Shown: positions 43,033 through 51,818 of the stretch, one piece after another
How the letters are laid out: every line of letters begins with the position of its first letter
Numbering within the stretch: position 1 is the first letter of the stretch
Assembly (NCBI GenBank): GCA_035487295.1
Contig: DATHMH010000001.1
Coordinates: forward strand, 124,001-188,000
DNA: 64,000 bases
DNA from: QIAW01 sp035487295
GTDB lineage: Bacteria; Acidobacteriota; Terriglobia; Terriglobales; Acidobacteriaceae
Direction: 5' to 3'
Translations under genes and position numbers: made by a program
Notes under the pieces: model-generated
Told to the model about the DNA's origin: nothing
Seen by the model: only the letters and a program-made list of their open reading frames with translations
Databases searched by the model: none

Positions 43033-43632
43033 ATGGCAATGTATCTCCCGGAGCAGGTGATCTTGAGCCGAACGATCGCGGCGCAATCCGCCGACGAGCA
43101 GGTGGAAGCGGTGGTGCGCCTGCACGCGCGCTTTGTCTACCAGGTAGCCTATGCGGTGCTGCGCCACCCGCAGGAAGCCGAAGACGCCGCCCAAGAGACA
43201 TTTATCCGCGTGTGGAAGCATGCCAAAGAGCTCTCCGGAGTTTTGAATCAGCGGGCCTGGCTGGCGCGTATTGCCTGGCGGGTGGCGGTTGACCGGCGCA
43301 GGAAGCATTCGGCGATAACCGGCGAAGAAGATTTACCTGAACTGCCGGCCGGCGGGGCCGGCGCCGAGGAAAGCATAATTCGCAGCCAGCAGATGGCGCT
43401 GCTGGAAAGCATGATTGCGACTCTGCCGCGCGAGCTGCGCGAAACGCTTACGCTTTCCGCCGTGGAAGAGATGACGTCGGTAGAGATTGCCGAGGTGCTT
43501 GAGATTCCGGAGTCGTCGGTGCGGGGGCGTCTACTACGGGCACGCCAGTTGCTGCGGGAGAAATTGCAAGTCCTGATGGAACGGAAGCAGAAAGACGGAA
43601 AGAGAGATTTTAAAGCTGGAGCTGATGTATGA
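43033..43632 (+). CDS. ECF-type RNA polymerase sigma factor
   Basis: 199 residues from ATG 43033 (ATG 43039 is also possible; GTG at 42955 would translate the repeat element and is rejected). Region 2: VVRLHARFVYQVAYAVLRHP, AEDAAQETFIRVWKH, NQRAWLARIAWRVAVDRRRK. Region 4: LPRELRETLTLSAVEEMTSV, EIAEVLEIPESSVRGRLLRAR. There is a ~30-residue linker. The downstream gene overlaps by 4 bases (ATGA) and encodes a probable membrane anti-sigma factor, so activity is likely released by an envelope signal. Confidence 0.93.
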   Translation: MAMYLPEQVILSRTIAAQSADEQVEAVVRLHARFVYQVAYAVLRHPQEAEDAAQETFIRVWKHAKELSGVLNQRAWLARIAWRVAVDRRRKHSAITGEEDLPELPAGGAGAEESIIRSQQMALLESMIATLPRELRETLTLSAVEEMTSVEIAEVLEIPESSVRGRLLRARQLLREKLQVLMERKQKDGKRDFKAGADV

Positions 43633-44222
43633 AGTCTGAAGACAAAAAACTCGCAGCCGAGCAATGGTTAGATGACGCGCTCGAGAACTACAGCGCCGCT
43701 GAACCACGGGCCGGAATCGAGATGCGCATTCTGGCAAACCTGGAAGCGCATGTCTCGCAGCGGCGGCGCAGATGGGTTCTTGCTCTGGCGGCATCGGCTG
43801 CCGTCGTGGTGTTCGCCATGGTGATGGTGAATCTGCGGGGCTCCAGGCAAGTTGCTCCGAACAATGTTGCCAGCCAGACTCCACTGGAAATTAAATCCAT
43901 CAACGCAACACCGGCTGTTTCTATTCGGCGGCAGAGAGCAAACGCTCCCCTTGCTCACGATCAGCGCGCAACTGCACACAAGAACGTAACCGGCAACAAA
44001 ACTGTGCTGGCAGGTGTGAAGCAGAAGCAATCTCCAGTAGACAAGCAGCTCTTTGCGCAGGAGCAGCCCTCCTTGCAAAATGATTTGAATCAAGCTTCTG
44101 AGCAAGTGCCGGAGCCCATCATCGCGCAAGAGCGCCCCGCCCCTGAAATCTACGTTTCAGATTTGAAGAAGATTCAGCCTATTGAAGTCAGGGAACTTGC
44201 GCCTGTCAAAGACATTAATTAG
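43629..44222 (+). CDS. Probable membrane-bound anti-sigma factor
   Basis: 197 residues. The N-terminal ~45 residues are cytoplasmic and helical (AAEQWLDDALENYSAAEPR). One membrane span lies at about 49-68 (WVLALAASAAVVVFAMVMV), then a Gln/Pro/Lys-rich periplasmic tail. There is no zinc HxxxCxxC motif, so it is not a ZAS-type anti-sigma factor. Inferred from the ATGA overlap with the ECF sigma gene and its topology. The C-terminal EIYVSDLKKIQPIEVRELAP segment is conserved-looking but unassigned. Confidence 0.7.
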   Translation: MKSEDKKLAAEQWLDDALENYSAAEPRAGIEMRILANLEAHVSQRRRRWVLALAASAAVVVFAMVMVNLRGSRQVAPNNVASQTPLEIKSINATPAVSIRRQRANAPLAHDQRATAHKNVTGNKTVLAGVKQKQSPVDKQLFAQEQPSLQNDLNQASEQVPEPIIAQERPAPEIYVSDLKKIQPIEVRELAPVKDIN

Positions 44223-44234
44223 AGAGAGGAACTT

Positions 44235-45380
44235 ATGAACAGAAAAATTTGCTACACACTCGCGCTGGCATTATTAATGGGAGTTCTGCCCGCTGCAATG
44301 CCACAAGCGCCTGCAGAGAAGAGCGCGACGGAGAAAAGCGCAGCCGAAAAAAGCACTGTCGAAAAGAGTACTGCCGAAAAGAGCACGACGGAAAGAGGTT
44401 TCCCCTCTTGGGCCCCTCAACGGAGCGAAATGGAGCCGCCAGTGGAGTTGCAGTCCATTGCAGACAAGCGCATCACGCTTAAACTGGCGGACACCAGTCG
44501 CTCAGTTTATGAGGCCATCGGCAAGCAGGCGGGAATCAGCGTGCTCTTCGATCCGGATTATGTCGCGCGCCCCGTCAGTGTGGATTTGAACGGTGTTTCA
44601 TTGGAAGATGCACTCAAGACCGTAGCCCTCGAGTCAGCGACTTTCTGGCGGCCGGTGACCTCCAGCAGTATTTTTATCGCCGCAGACAATCCCACAAAGC
44701 GCAGAGAAATAGAGCCACAGATTATCAAGAGCTTTTATCTTCCCAATATCTCCCAGGCCATAGATATGCAAGACCTGGTGAACGCGCTGCGCTCAATTCT
44801 GCAGATTGATCGCGTGCAACAGCTTTACTCTGCAAATACTATTATTGTGCGAGGAACTCCTGATCAATTGATTTTGACACAAAAATTGATCAATGACATC
44901 AGCGAGGCAAAGAAGAAGGCCGGCGAGTATCGGCTGGAATTCAAGATCAGCGAGCTGGTGAACGAGAAGAAATTGAATTCCAGAAATTACGTCCTCGTTC
45001 TAGAGCCCCACCAGATCGGCAAGCTGCGTATAGGCTCAAGAGTTCCAATCTTGGCCCAAGAGAAAGACAAACAGATAACCTATCTCGATTTGGGCAAAAA
45101 TATTGACAGTCAAGTTACATCTGAGAGTGACCACACTGTGGGCCTGCGTATGACCGTGGAGTTCTCCGATGTTGCTCCAGGCGGATCAGCCAGGGGGGCT
45201 GGCGTGGGGGAGCAGCACCACGGCGATCCCGACCTCAAACAAATGAGGATGGAAACCAGCGCCACGCTCGAACTCGCTAAGCCAACCGTCGTGGGCACCC
45301 TGGATGATCCGGTCAACAATCACACCTTTCAAATCGAAGTCACAGCTACGCGGCTCGATGGATTTAAGGACGGCCAATAG
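44235..45380 (+). CDS. Exported STN / secretin-N-domain protein
   Basis: 381 residues with signal peptide MNRKICYTLALALLMGVLPAAM. A low-complexity stretch of EKSAxEKST repeats (~28-52) follows. An STN-like domain covers ~75-155 (LADTSRSVYEAIGKQAGISV, SVDLNGVSLEDALKTVAL). A secretin N0/N1-like fold covers ~165-240 (KSFYLPNISQAIDMQDLVNA; STN-like loop VRGTPDQLILTQKLIND). The C-terminal part is beta-rich but lacks a secretin membrane motif, so it probably does not form a pore. It is 12 bases after the anti-sigma gene, in the same operon, with a strong terminator after it. Role: perhaps periplasmic sensing, by analogy to TonB-dependent sigma regulation. Confidence 0.75.
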   Translation: MNRKICYTLALALLMGVLPAAMPQAPAEKSATEKSAAEKSTVEKSTAEKSTTERGFPSWAPQRSEMEPPVELQSIADKRITLKLADTSRSVYEAIGKQAGISVLFDPDYVARPVSVDLNGVSLEDALKTVALESATFWRPVTSSSIFIAADNPTKRREIEPQIIKSFYLPNISQAIDMQDLVNALRSILQIDRVQQLYSANTIIVRGTPDQLILTQKLINDISEAKKKAGEYRLEFKISELVNEKKLNSRNYVLVLEPHQIGKLRIGSRVPILAQEKDKQITYLDLGKNIDSQVTSESDHTVGLRMTVEFSDVAPGGSARGAGVGEQHHGDPDLKQMRMETSATLELAKPTVVGTLDDPVNNHTFQIEVTATRLDGFKDGQ

Positions 45381-45415
45381 ATTCAACCAGCGCCGTTCCA
45401 GAATAGTTCTCTTCT

Positions 45416-45443
45416 GGGCCGCCAGCGATGGCGGCCCTTTTTT
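45416..45443 (+). terminator. Strong intrinsic terminator after the sigma operon
   Basis: GGGCCGCCA (45416-45424), loop GCGA, TGGCGGCCC (45429-45437), then TTTTTT (45438-45443): a perfect nine-pair GC-rich stem with a T-run, 36 bases after the stop of the STN protein. Confidence 0.93.
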
Positions 45444-45565
45444 ATTGATAACAAATCTTTACTTCCGGCCCGGCAAATGGGCATGGACGAGAGTAACTGC
45501 CTGGGTTCAAGTGGGCAGCTAACCTCTTTGCTGCCGGCCTGCTTCTAACTAATCTAAGACTTAGC

Positions 45566-46738
45566 ATGAAAAGACATCGCAGGAGCGCAGCCGTTTTCGC
45601 CGCTGCCATTTTCGGCATGAGCGCGCTCGGCTTTGCCTGGCAAAAACCGAACCAGAGTTCCTCTTCTGACGCGGAGAGTGTTGAAATCCAATCCGATTCT
45701 TCGACAACGGATTCAAGGCGCCAGGCAAGTCCGCATTTGCTCACGCCCCGCGAAGGACTTGAGCTCATAGACCTGGCGATGGCCCTGCCGGCGCCCGCGG
45801 ACTACCAACCGGATTGTTCACACCTGGTCCATCAGATTTTCGCCGCCGGCGGTTACGACTATCCGTATGCCACGTCCTACGATTTATATGCTGGAGTGCC
45901 TTCATTCCAGCGCGTGCAAAATTTGCAAACCGGCGACCTGGTTGTATGGAGAGGGCACGTCGGAGTGCTGGTGGATCCGGCGGAACATTCGTTTTACAGC
46001 TCAACCGATTCGGGCCTGGTGACCCAACAATACGACAACGATTATTGGCGCCAGCGCGGGCGTCCCCGCTTTTATCGTTATCTGGTAGGAGCCTCTTCGT
46101 CGAGCATGCTGGCCGCTCTTCCCAAATCGGGACGCAGCCCAGCGGCAAAGATTTCGGACATGAGCAACGATGGTGAACAGCCGGCCGACGCTGCCACAGG
46201 GTCAAAAGCCGCGGCAGTGCTACACCAAGCCGCGGTCCGCAACAGTGCTGATAAAGTGGACGCCAGCTTTCAAATGCCGGAAGATATCCCAATAGCTGAT
46301 GCGCAGTCCGGCGCTAAGCCGACCGCAGGCAATGTAAGCGAAGCCATCTCTGAGCTAACCAACCAATCCAGCGGTATCCTGCGAGGCGGCGATCTGGTAT
46401 CGCTTCCCGCCCCGGTGGTGATCTTCGATCAACTTCAGGTTCAAAAAGTGGAAATCCATCATGACAAGAGCTGGGCGAATGTCCGGATTGATTATCGCGT
46501 AGAGCTGAATCAAGGGCAGGTGAAAAGCCAGCACCATTCCGACAAACGGCGCTGGGAATTACAGAAAACAGAGGATGGATGGGTGGCGGTGAATCCCACA
46601 GATCGCATTTACATACCTGCGGAGAAAGCTGCGCAGATCGTGAGCGAGCGTCTCTACAAGCTGACGAAAAAGGGCTCAGGCAAAAGCCGCAGCCAGCAGG
46701 CCAGCCTGGCCCGGCTGCTGGACGCAGTGTTCAACTAA
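45566..46738 (+). CDS. Exported NlpC/P60-type cysteine peptidase
   Basis: 390 residues with an N-terminal hydrophobic signal (AVFAAAIFGMSALGFAW). The peptidase core shows Cys84 in PDCSHLVHQIF and His131 in GDLVVWRGHVGVLVD, the usual NlpC/P60 order, with the YDYPYATSYDLY bridge between. It likely cleaves D-Glu-meso-DAP bonds in peptidoglycan. The C-terminal ~160 residues (VIFDQLQVQKVEIHHDKSWA, RRWELQKTEDGWVAV) look like an extra beta domain of unknown role. Confidence 0.85.
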   Translation: MKRHRRSAAVFAAAIFGMSALGFAWQKPNQSSSSDAESVEIQSDSSTTDSRRQASPHLLTPREGLELIDLAMALPAPADYQPDCSHLVHQIFAAGGYDYPYATSYDLYAGVPSFQRVQNLQTGDLVVWRGHVGVLVDPAEHSFYSSTDSGLVTQQYDNDYWRQRGRPRFYRYLVGASSSSMLAALPKSGRSPAAKISDMSNDGEQPADAATGSKAAAVLHQAAVRNSADKVDASFQMPEDIPIADAQSGAKPTAGNVSEAISELTNQSSGILRGGDLVSLPAPVVIFDQLQVQKVEIHHDKSWANVRIDYRVELNQGQVKSQHHSDKRRWELQKTEDGWVAVNPTDRIYIPAEKAAQIVSERLYKLTKKGSGKSRSQQASLARLLDAVFN

Positions 46739-46941
46739 GTGAACAAAACTTAACGTTGAAGCGCCAAGAGCCAGTGTACAATTCCCTCGGTTCGAGTCCC
46801 AAAATGGAATGTTCAGTATTGGATGGTTTGTATCGTCAAAATTTAGATAGGCGAAGCGCACTCGGTAGTGAAACTATTGGCAACCGTCTTGCAGTTTGAA
46901 AGCGCCAGCAAAACAAGATGTCTTCAAGAAGAGGTGTAGTC

Positions 46942-48249
46942 ATGCGAAAGTTCCTGGCCGTCTCACTCGTTTTCTGTCTGATGGTCTACGCGCCGCTATC
47001 TTCTGTGGCGATGCAATATCAAGATCAGGACCAGGGTCAGTACCAGGACCAAGATGCTTCGTCCTACCAGGCATTTTCTCCCGAGCAGCTCGACAACCTG
47101 CTGGCGCCGATCGCTTTGTATCCCGATCCCTTGCTGGCGCAGGTCCTGCTGGCTGCGACTTTTCCCGATCAGATTGACGAGGCGGCGCGCGAGGTGCGCG
47201 CGCATTCTCCCGACGTCATTGACGGGGAGTCCTGGGACGTCAGCGTCAAAGCGGTCGCGCACTATCCGACGGTCCTCTACATGATGGATGACAAGATTGA
47301 CTGGACCACCTCGCTGGGACAGGCCTACGTCAACCAGTCCACCGATGTGATGGAATCGGTTCAGCGGCTGCGTGCCCAGGCGCGTGACGCGGGCAACCTG
47401 GTCACCAACCAGCAACAAGAGGTGGTTGAGGATGGAGGCAACGTGGAGATTTGGCCGGCGCAGCCGCAGGTCATCTACGTGCCGGAGTATAACCCCTCGA
47501 TCGTGTACTTCCGCGGGGGCTTTGCGGGCGGCGTCATCGCATTTGGAGTGGGCTTAGCCATCGGTGCATGGCTGAATCATGATTGTGATTGGCGCGAGCA
47601 TCGGGTCTTTTATCACGGCTGGGAACACGGCGGAGGCTGGGAAGAGCGGTCGCGTCCTTACGTGCATGTTACCAACGTATATGTGAACAAGACCTATATT
47701 AACGTCAACGTCAATCGTACTGTAGTGAACCGCACGGTGAATTACAACAATCTGACTCGCTACAACAGCGTGCACCGAGACGTGAATTATAACAACGTGC
47801 GTGTCAACAATCGTGCCGCCGTCCAAAACAACGTGCGCGTAAGCAACGATGTGAACCGCAACTCGAATGTTAATAACAAAATCATCGAGCGCAACATAAA
47901 CACCAACGACCCGCGCCTTAATCAATATCGTGGCTACAGGGCTGAGCAGCCAGTGCAGAACCGTCCTGAAGTACAGAACCGTCCTGAGGTCCAGAACCGG
48001 CCTGAAATGAATCGGCCTGTGCAGCAGCCACCGCCCCGGCAATTCGACCGGCCCAATAACCCGCCACCCAGCAATCCTGTATTCAATACGAACCGCGGCG
48101 CCTTTGATCCTCGCGTTACCAGCCAGCGTGGACAACAGAGCCGAGTCCAGATGGATCGCCCCGCGCCAATGCGGGAGGCGCAGCCGATGAATCGTGGCGG
48201 CGGAGGCCGCTCGAACCCACCGCCTTCAAACCAAGGGAGGCGGCGATGA
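46942..48249 (+). CDS. Exported DUF3300 protein
   Basis: 435 residues from ATG 46942 (AGAGGTG upstream). A signal peptide is followed by a Gln/Asp-rich stretch, then the DUF3300 core: FSPEQLDNLLAPIALYPDPL, LAQVLLAATFPDQI, VKAVAHYPTVLYMMDDK, IDWTTSLGQAYVNQ, VIYVPEYNPSIVYF. A Gly-rich membrane-like stretch and an Asn/Arg/Pro-rich low-complexity tail follow, with repeats of VQNRPE. Function unknown. Downstream is a DUF2950 gene; the two families are often neighbours, suggesting a shared envelope role. Confidence 0.9.
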   Translation: MRKFLAVSLVFCLMVYAPLSSVAMQYQDQDQGQYQDQDASSYQAFSPEQLDNLLAPIALYPDPLLAQVLLAATFPDQIDEAAREVRAHSPDVIDGESWDVSVKAVAHYPTVLYMMDDKIDWTTSLGQAYVNQSTDVMESVQRLRAQARDAGNLVTNQQQEVVEDGGNVEIWPAQPQVIYVPEYNPSIVYFRGGFAGGVIAFGVGLAIGAWLNHDCDWREHRVFYHGWEHGGGWEERSRPYVHVTNVYVNKTYINVNVNRTVVNRTVNYNNLTRYNSVHRDVNYNNVRVNNRAAVQNNVRVSNDVNRNSNVNNKIIERNINTNDPRLNQYRGYRAEQPVQNRPEVQNRPEVQNRPEMNRPVQQPPPRQFDRPNNPPPSNPVFNTNRGAFDPRVTSQRGQQSRVQMDRPAPMREAQPMNRGGGGRSNPPPSNQGRRR

Positions 48250-48349
48250 TCCCGAATTGGATGCGTGCGAACCAGCGCAAGGGCAAAATGGCCTGCTCAA
48301 AACCAGGAGCAGTGGAAAAGATTTCAAACCAGAATGAGGACTGGCAAGT

Positions 48350-49366
48350 ATGAAGATTAGAAGACCGATGACTTTACGCGACCCTCTCAAAGGACGTGCG
48401 CCTTTGGTTCTGGGTGTGGTGTTGCTGCAAATGGCCCTGTTCAGCGGAATTTTTGCGGTTGCCGCGCAGAACGACGCAGCCGGAGAAAAACTCTTCGCCA
48501 CTCCCGAAGATGCAATGCAGGCCCTGGTGGACGCCGCCAAGACGAAAGACCAGGCCGCGCTCACCGCAATCTTCGGGCCCGCCCGCAGCAAACTTCTCTC
48601 CGGTGATCCTGTGGAAGATAACAACGCGCTGCAGCATTTCTCGGAAAATCTGGAAAAATCCGCGAAGCTCGCAAAAGTGGACGATGCTCGATTTACCCTC
48701 CAGGTGGGAGAAGAGAATTATCCGTTCCCAATTCCGATCGTCAAACAAGGCGACCAGTGGCGCTACGATACCAAAGCGGGAATGGAAGAGATCCTGAACC
48801 GGGAGATTGGAGAAAATGAGCTTTCGGCCATCATGACTTGCCGTGCTTATGTCCTGGCGCAATGGGAATATTTTACCCAGGCGCTGGATACCTCCAAAGA
48901 TGGGCTTGCCGTCTACGCCCAAAAGTTCATCAGCACGCCCGGCAAGCACGATGGCTTGTATTGGGATACGGCCGAAGGCGAAAAGCCCAGTCCTCTGGGA
49001 AGCCTGGTTGCTGAGGCGCGTGAAGAAGGTTATTCGGCCGGCAGAACGCAAAGCAACACTGGCGGCAACCAGGGCGCGGCGGCACATGAACGTCCACCTT
49101 TTCACGGATACTACTTCAAGATCCTTACACGCCAGGGGCAGCATTCCCCCGGGGGCAGCTTCAGTTACATCATCAACGGCAATATGATCGCCGGGTACGC
49201 GCTGATTGCTTATCCTGACAAGTGGGGCAGCTCCGGGATCATGAGTTTTATCGTTAACAATCAAGGACGCGTCTACGAGAAAAACTTCGGCCCGAAAACC
49301 GCCCAGATTGCCGGCGCCATCACCGAATACGATCCTGATTCGACCTGGAAGCCGGTGAAAGAATAG
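48350..49366 (+). CDS. Exported DUF2950 protein
   Basis: 338 residues, starting MKIRRPMTLRDPLKGRAPLV, then a hydrophobic signal (VLGVVLLQMALFSGIFAVAA). DUF2950 features are visible: FATPEDAMQALVDAAKTKD, ENYPFPIPIVKQGDQWRYDT, GENELSAIMTCRAYV, GYYFKILTRQGQHSPGG, GYALIAYPDKWGSSG, and GAITEYDPDSTWKPVKE at the end. It is 100 bases after the DUF3300 gene on the same strand. Function unknown. Confidence 0.9.
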   Translation: MKIRRPMTLRDPLKGRAPLVLGVVLLQMALFSGIFAVAAQNDAAGEKLFATPEDAMQALVDAAKTKDQAALTAIFGPARSKLLSGDPVEDNNALQHFSENLEKSAKLAKVDDARFTLQVGEENYPFPIPIVKQGDQWRYDTKAGMEEILNREIGENELSAIMTCRAYVLAQWEYFTQALDTSKDGLAVYAQKFISTPGKHDGLYWDTAEGEKPSPLGSLVAEAREEGYSAGRTQSNTGGNQGAAAHERPPFHGYYFKILTRQGQHSPGGSFSYIINGNMIAGYALIAYPDKWGSSGIMSFIVNNQGRVYEKNFGPKTAQIAGAITEYDPDSTWKPVKE

Positions 49367-49403
49367 TTTTTCCGCGAGCTGAAGGGGAAAACAGCCTTGG
49401 TCT

Positions 49404-50075
49404 TTATGTGGCGTTGATCCTGGGCAGCGGCGGGCATTTTTTTGTGGCGAAGCCGCGCAGCTTTCGCAGGATGTTGAGCCGCGCTTTAGCGAGAGCATTC
49501 TTATCGTCAAGAAGCTGAAGCGACCAATGCGCTCCCATGGCGAGGGAATTCATCTCGAATGCCAGTTGGGCCGCGTCTATCTTGCGATCGAGCTGGCCTG
49601 CCTTCTGCGCCGCTTCAATTGCCGACTGTAATTTAGCGATCCAAATTTGCATGATCTCGGCAATGCGGTTGCGTATGGGACCTTTACGGCTGTCGAATTC
49701 GAAGGCAGCGGCCGTGAAAAAACATCCGCCGGCAAATACGCGACGCTCCACATGCGACAGCCAGCCGTCGCACAATGCCCATAGCTGAAGCATGCCCTCC
49801 GGGTTGGCGAGCGCCGGGCGTATGATCTGCTCAATAAAAATCTGCCGCGCCGCTTCGATGGTCTCCAGTTGCAGCTCCTGCTTGGAGCCGAAGTGGGCGA
49901 AAAGCCCGCTTTTGCTCATGCCGAGCTCTTCGGCCAGGCGGCCGATGCTGAGACCTTCAAGCCCCTCCACCGATGCCAGGTCTACCGCGCAGCGCAGGAT
50001 TGCCGATTTGGTGCGCTCCCCGCGGGGCTGCCGCCGCACGGGAGCTTGACGAGAGACAGTTTGTTGCCGGGCCAT
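49404..50075 (-). CDS. TetR-family transcriptional regulator
   Basis: 223 residues from ATG 50075. The N-terminal HTH is typical: RTKSAILRCAVDLASVEG, LSIGRLAEELGMSKSGLFAHF, GSKQELQLETIEAA. The C-terminal ligand domain contains VFAGGCFFTAAAFEFDSRKG, as in TetR proteins of the YcdC/C-terminal-domain-13 sort. It is divergent from the aspartyl-protease-like gene, with a perfect 12-base palindrome between them, so it probably represses both. An in-frame extension to 50168 would run over the operator and is rejected. Confidence 0.9.
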   Translation of the reverse strand: MARQQTVSRQAPVRRQPRGERTKSAILRCAVDLASVEGLEGLSIGRLAEELGMSKSGLFAHFGSKQELQLETIEAARQIFIEQIIRPALANPEGMLQLWALCDGWLSHVERRVFAGGCFFTAAAFEFDSRKGPIRNRIAEIMQIWIAKLQSAIEAAQKAGQLDRKIDAAQLAFEMNSLAMGAHWSLQLLDDKNALAKARLNILRKLRGFATKKCPPLPRINAT

Positions 50076-50110
50076 GCTTCTCAAGAGTATAGCAATGAAA
50101 TTAATAAAGC

Positions 50111-50122
50111 ACGAACGTTCGT
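50111..50122. promoter_or_regulatory. Likely TetR operator (ACGAACGTTCGT)
   Basis: A perfect 12-base palindrome, ACGAACGTTCGT, in the 84-base space between the divergent TetR gene (start 50075) and the gene at 50160. Palindromes of this ACGAACG type are known TetR-family binding sites. Its position fits both autoregulation and control of the divergent gene. Confidence 0.65.
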
Positions 50123-50159
50123 ATTTGTGATAGAGTGCTGAAGCATGGGGAGGATGAGG

Positions 50160-51017
50160 ATGAAACACGCGCTCTCATGCATCTGGCTGGGCTGGTTGGT
50201 TTTCTTTTCCGTGTTGCCGGTCAGCACCCTGGCGGCCCAGGAGATTCCGCTCGAATACTGCGATCGCCTGCCTGCTATTCGAGTTGAGGTGGTTGGCGAA
50301 AAGCCAATGCTGTTCCTGGTGGATACGGCCGCAACTTCCTTTCTTAACCTGCACTCATTTTTTCCGGGAAATTTAAAAGAGGTCGAAATCAGCTCTTATC
50401 GAGGGACCGCTGTCACCGGCGCCCGCGAAGTCAGCCTTCCGGAGATGAGGATCGGGAGTTACCGCTTCGCCGGGGTGAAGATGCTTGCTATCGATCTTTC
50501 AGAGCTGGGCAAGAATTGCGGCCGGCGCATTGATGGCATTCTAGGCGCGGACCTGCTGGAGAAAATGGGGGCTACCATCGATTTCAAGCGGCAGATTGCC
50601 CACTTTATGACCACTGCCGAAAGGCAGGACGAAAAACTTATCGCTGAAGCGAACCAGGACATGGAAAGATGCCTGGCGGCATTGAACGCCTCCGACGAAA
50701 AGACGGTTGCACAATGCCTCGACCCGCAAATAACTCTGTTTGCAATGAATACCCAACTCTTTCGCCGGGAAGAAGCGCTGACTTACCTTCAGGCGCACTA
50801 TTTTCATCGTACGTCTGGAGCCCATCTTGAATTCCGCTCCAGCAATTTTCACGTTGTCGATGAAGCGGTATGGTTTGAATATGATTTCAGTCTTATCACG
50901 CCCGGCAATGCAGTGCATGCTCGTGGCATGGCCATGTGCCACAAGTCCGAGGGCCACTGGAGAATCGCGAATGTTGGCGCCGCCATCGTTGAGCCGGAGA
51001 TTCCGGCCGGGAAATAG
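50160..51017 (+). CDS. Exported retropepsin-like aspartyl protease fused to an NTF2-like domain
   Basis: 285 residues from ATG 50160, chosen over 50145 because GGGGAGGATGAGG directly precedes it. Signal peptide to ~26 (VLPVSTLAAQ). Residues ~40-165 form a single aspartyl-protease-like lobe with the active-site-like LFLVDTAATSFLNL (Asp55-Thr-Ala) and the second motif GILGADLLEKMGATIDF. Residues ~175-280 resemble a SnoaL/DUF4440 NTF2-like domain (KTVAQCLDPQITLFAMNTQL; VWFEYDFSLITPGN; HWRIANVGAAIV). As with retropepsins, it would need to dimerise to be active. Regulated by the TetR operator upstream (inferred). Confidence 0.75.
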   Translation: MKHALSCIWLGWLVFFSVLPVSTLAAQEIPLEYCDRLPAIRVEVVGEKPMLFLVDTAATSFLNLHSFFPGNLKEVEISSYRGTAVTGAREVSLPEMRIGSYRFAGVKMLAIDLSELGKNCGRRIDGILGADLLEKMGATIDFKRQIAHFMTTAERQDEKLIAEANQDMERCLAALNASDEKTVAQCLDPQITLFAMNTQLFRREEALTYLQAHYFHRTSGAHLEFRSSNFHVVDEAVWFEYDFSLITPGNAVHARGMAMCHKSEGHWRIANVGAAIVEPEIPAGK

Positions 51018-51056
51018 ATACCGATGCTGTCTTTTACGGCACGATTCAAGAGCTTC

Positions 51057-51680
51057 TTACTGTTCCACAAGTTGGGCCCCTTGAAAGGTCACGGTTTCAG
51101 CCGGAGCCAGGTCGCCATGTGATGGCGCACTGTTAAATGAAGAAATGATTGCGTCCTTCAGTACCAGCCGCCGCTTGCTGACGCCGCCTTTGCAAAAATC
51201 AATTACAACCTCTTTCAGATGTTCACCCGAAGTCGCGGCTTTCATGAGCTGCGGTGAGGATTTGTCGGTGGTCTTAGTGACGACGAATTCTTCACCATGC
51301 CGATTTTCTCTGCCCGAGCTGCCGCCACTGGCAGAAGATGGTTTTGCCGGCTCCTGCTGGCGCTTGCCGGTGGCCTGGCCCGATGCTGCGTCGCGTGGCG
51401 ACTTGACGGCTTGACCCGTTGCCAACTCAGTTGTGGCGCGCTGGTTCGTGGCGAAGGATTGCGCCGAGCGGACGCTGCGCAAAACAATCCAGTTCGGATG
51501 GGCCGAGTCCTTGGATTCTCCGGCAATCATGCCCTGTGGGCCGGAAACCTGCATATAAATTTCGTCCTGACTGGAAAGCTGCTTATGAATGTCCTGGCTT
51601 TGAGTGTAGGCGGCAGCCGTAAGCAGGAGAGCCGCAAACAGGGTTTGCGTCAGCCGGGCTGAACAAATATTGAATCTCAT
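51057..51680 (-). CDS. Exported Hcp-like (type VI tube protein fold) protein
   Basis: 207 residues from ATG 51680 (AGAGG upstream). Signal peptide MRFNICSARLTQTLFAALLLTAAA. The Hcp fold is recognisable in two parts: IYMQVSGPQGMIAGESKDS with HPNWIVLRSV (41-70) and EEFVVTKTTDKSSPQLMKAA with GEHLKEVVIDFC (130-163). Between them is a ~50-residue Ser/Ala/Gln-rich insert. True Hcp proteins are cytoplasmic and lack signal peptides, and no other type VI genes are nearby, so this is probably an Hcp-like envelope protein, not a T6SS tube. Confidence 0.7.
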   Translation of the reverse strand: MRFNICSARLTQTLFAALLLTAAAYTQSQDIHKQLSSQDEIYMQVSGPQGMIAGESKDSAHPNWIVLRSVRSAQSFATNQRATTELATGQAVKSPRDAASGQATGKRQQEPAKPSSASGGSSGRENRHGEEFVVTKTTDKSSPQLMKAATSGEHLKEVVIDFCKGGVSKRRLVLKDAIISSFNSAPSHGDLAPAETVTFQGAQLVEQ

Positions 51681-51818
51681 GTCTACCTCTCGAATTTTGG
51701 GCTGCAAAGTGTAGCACGGATTCGGCGCTGCCCCGCAGGCGGTTTCGCGGAACGTGTCATTCCTCCTGCGCGGTGGGCCTCTAGCGCGCTGGTTTCTGAA
51801 AGCCCAGCCGGCTTAGTT

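Noticed and set aside
46770..46800. tRNA-like T arm (CGGTTCGAGTCCC)
   Set aside because: No acceptor, D or anticodon stem can be built around it.
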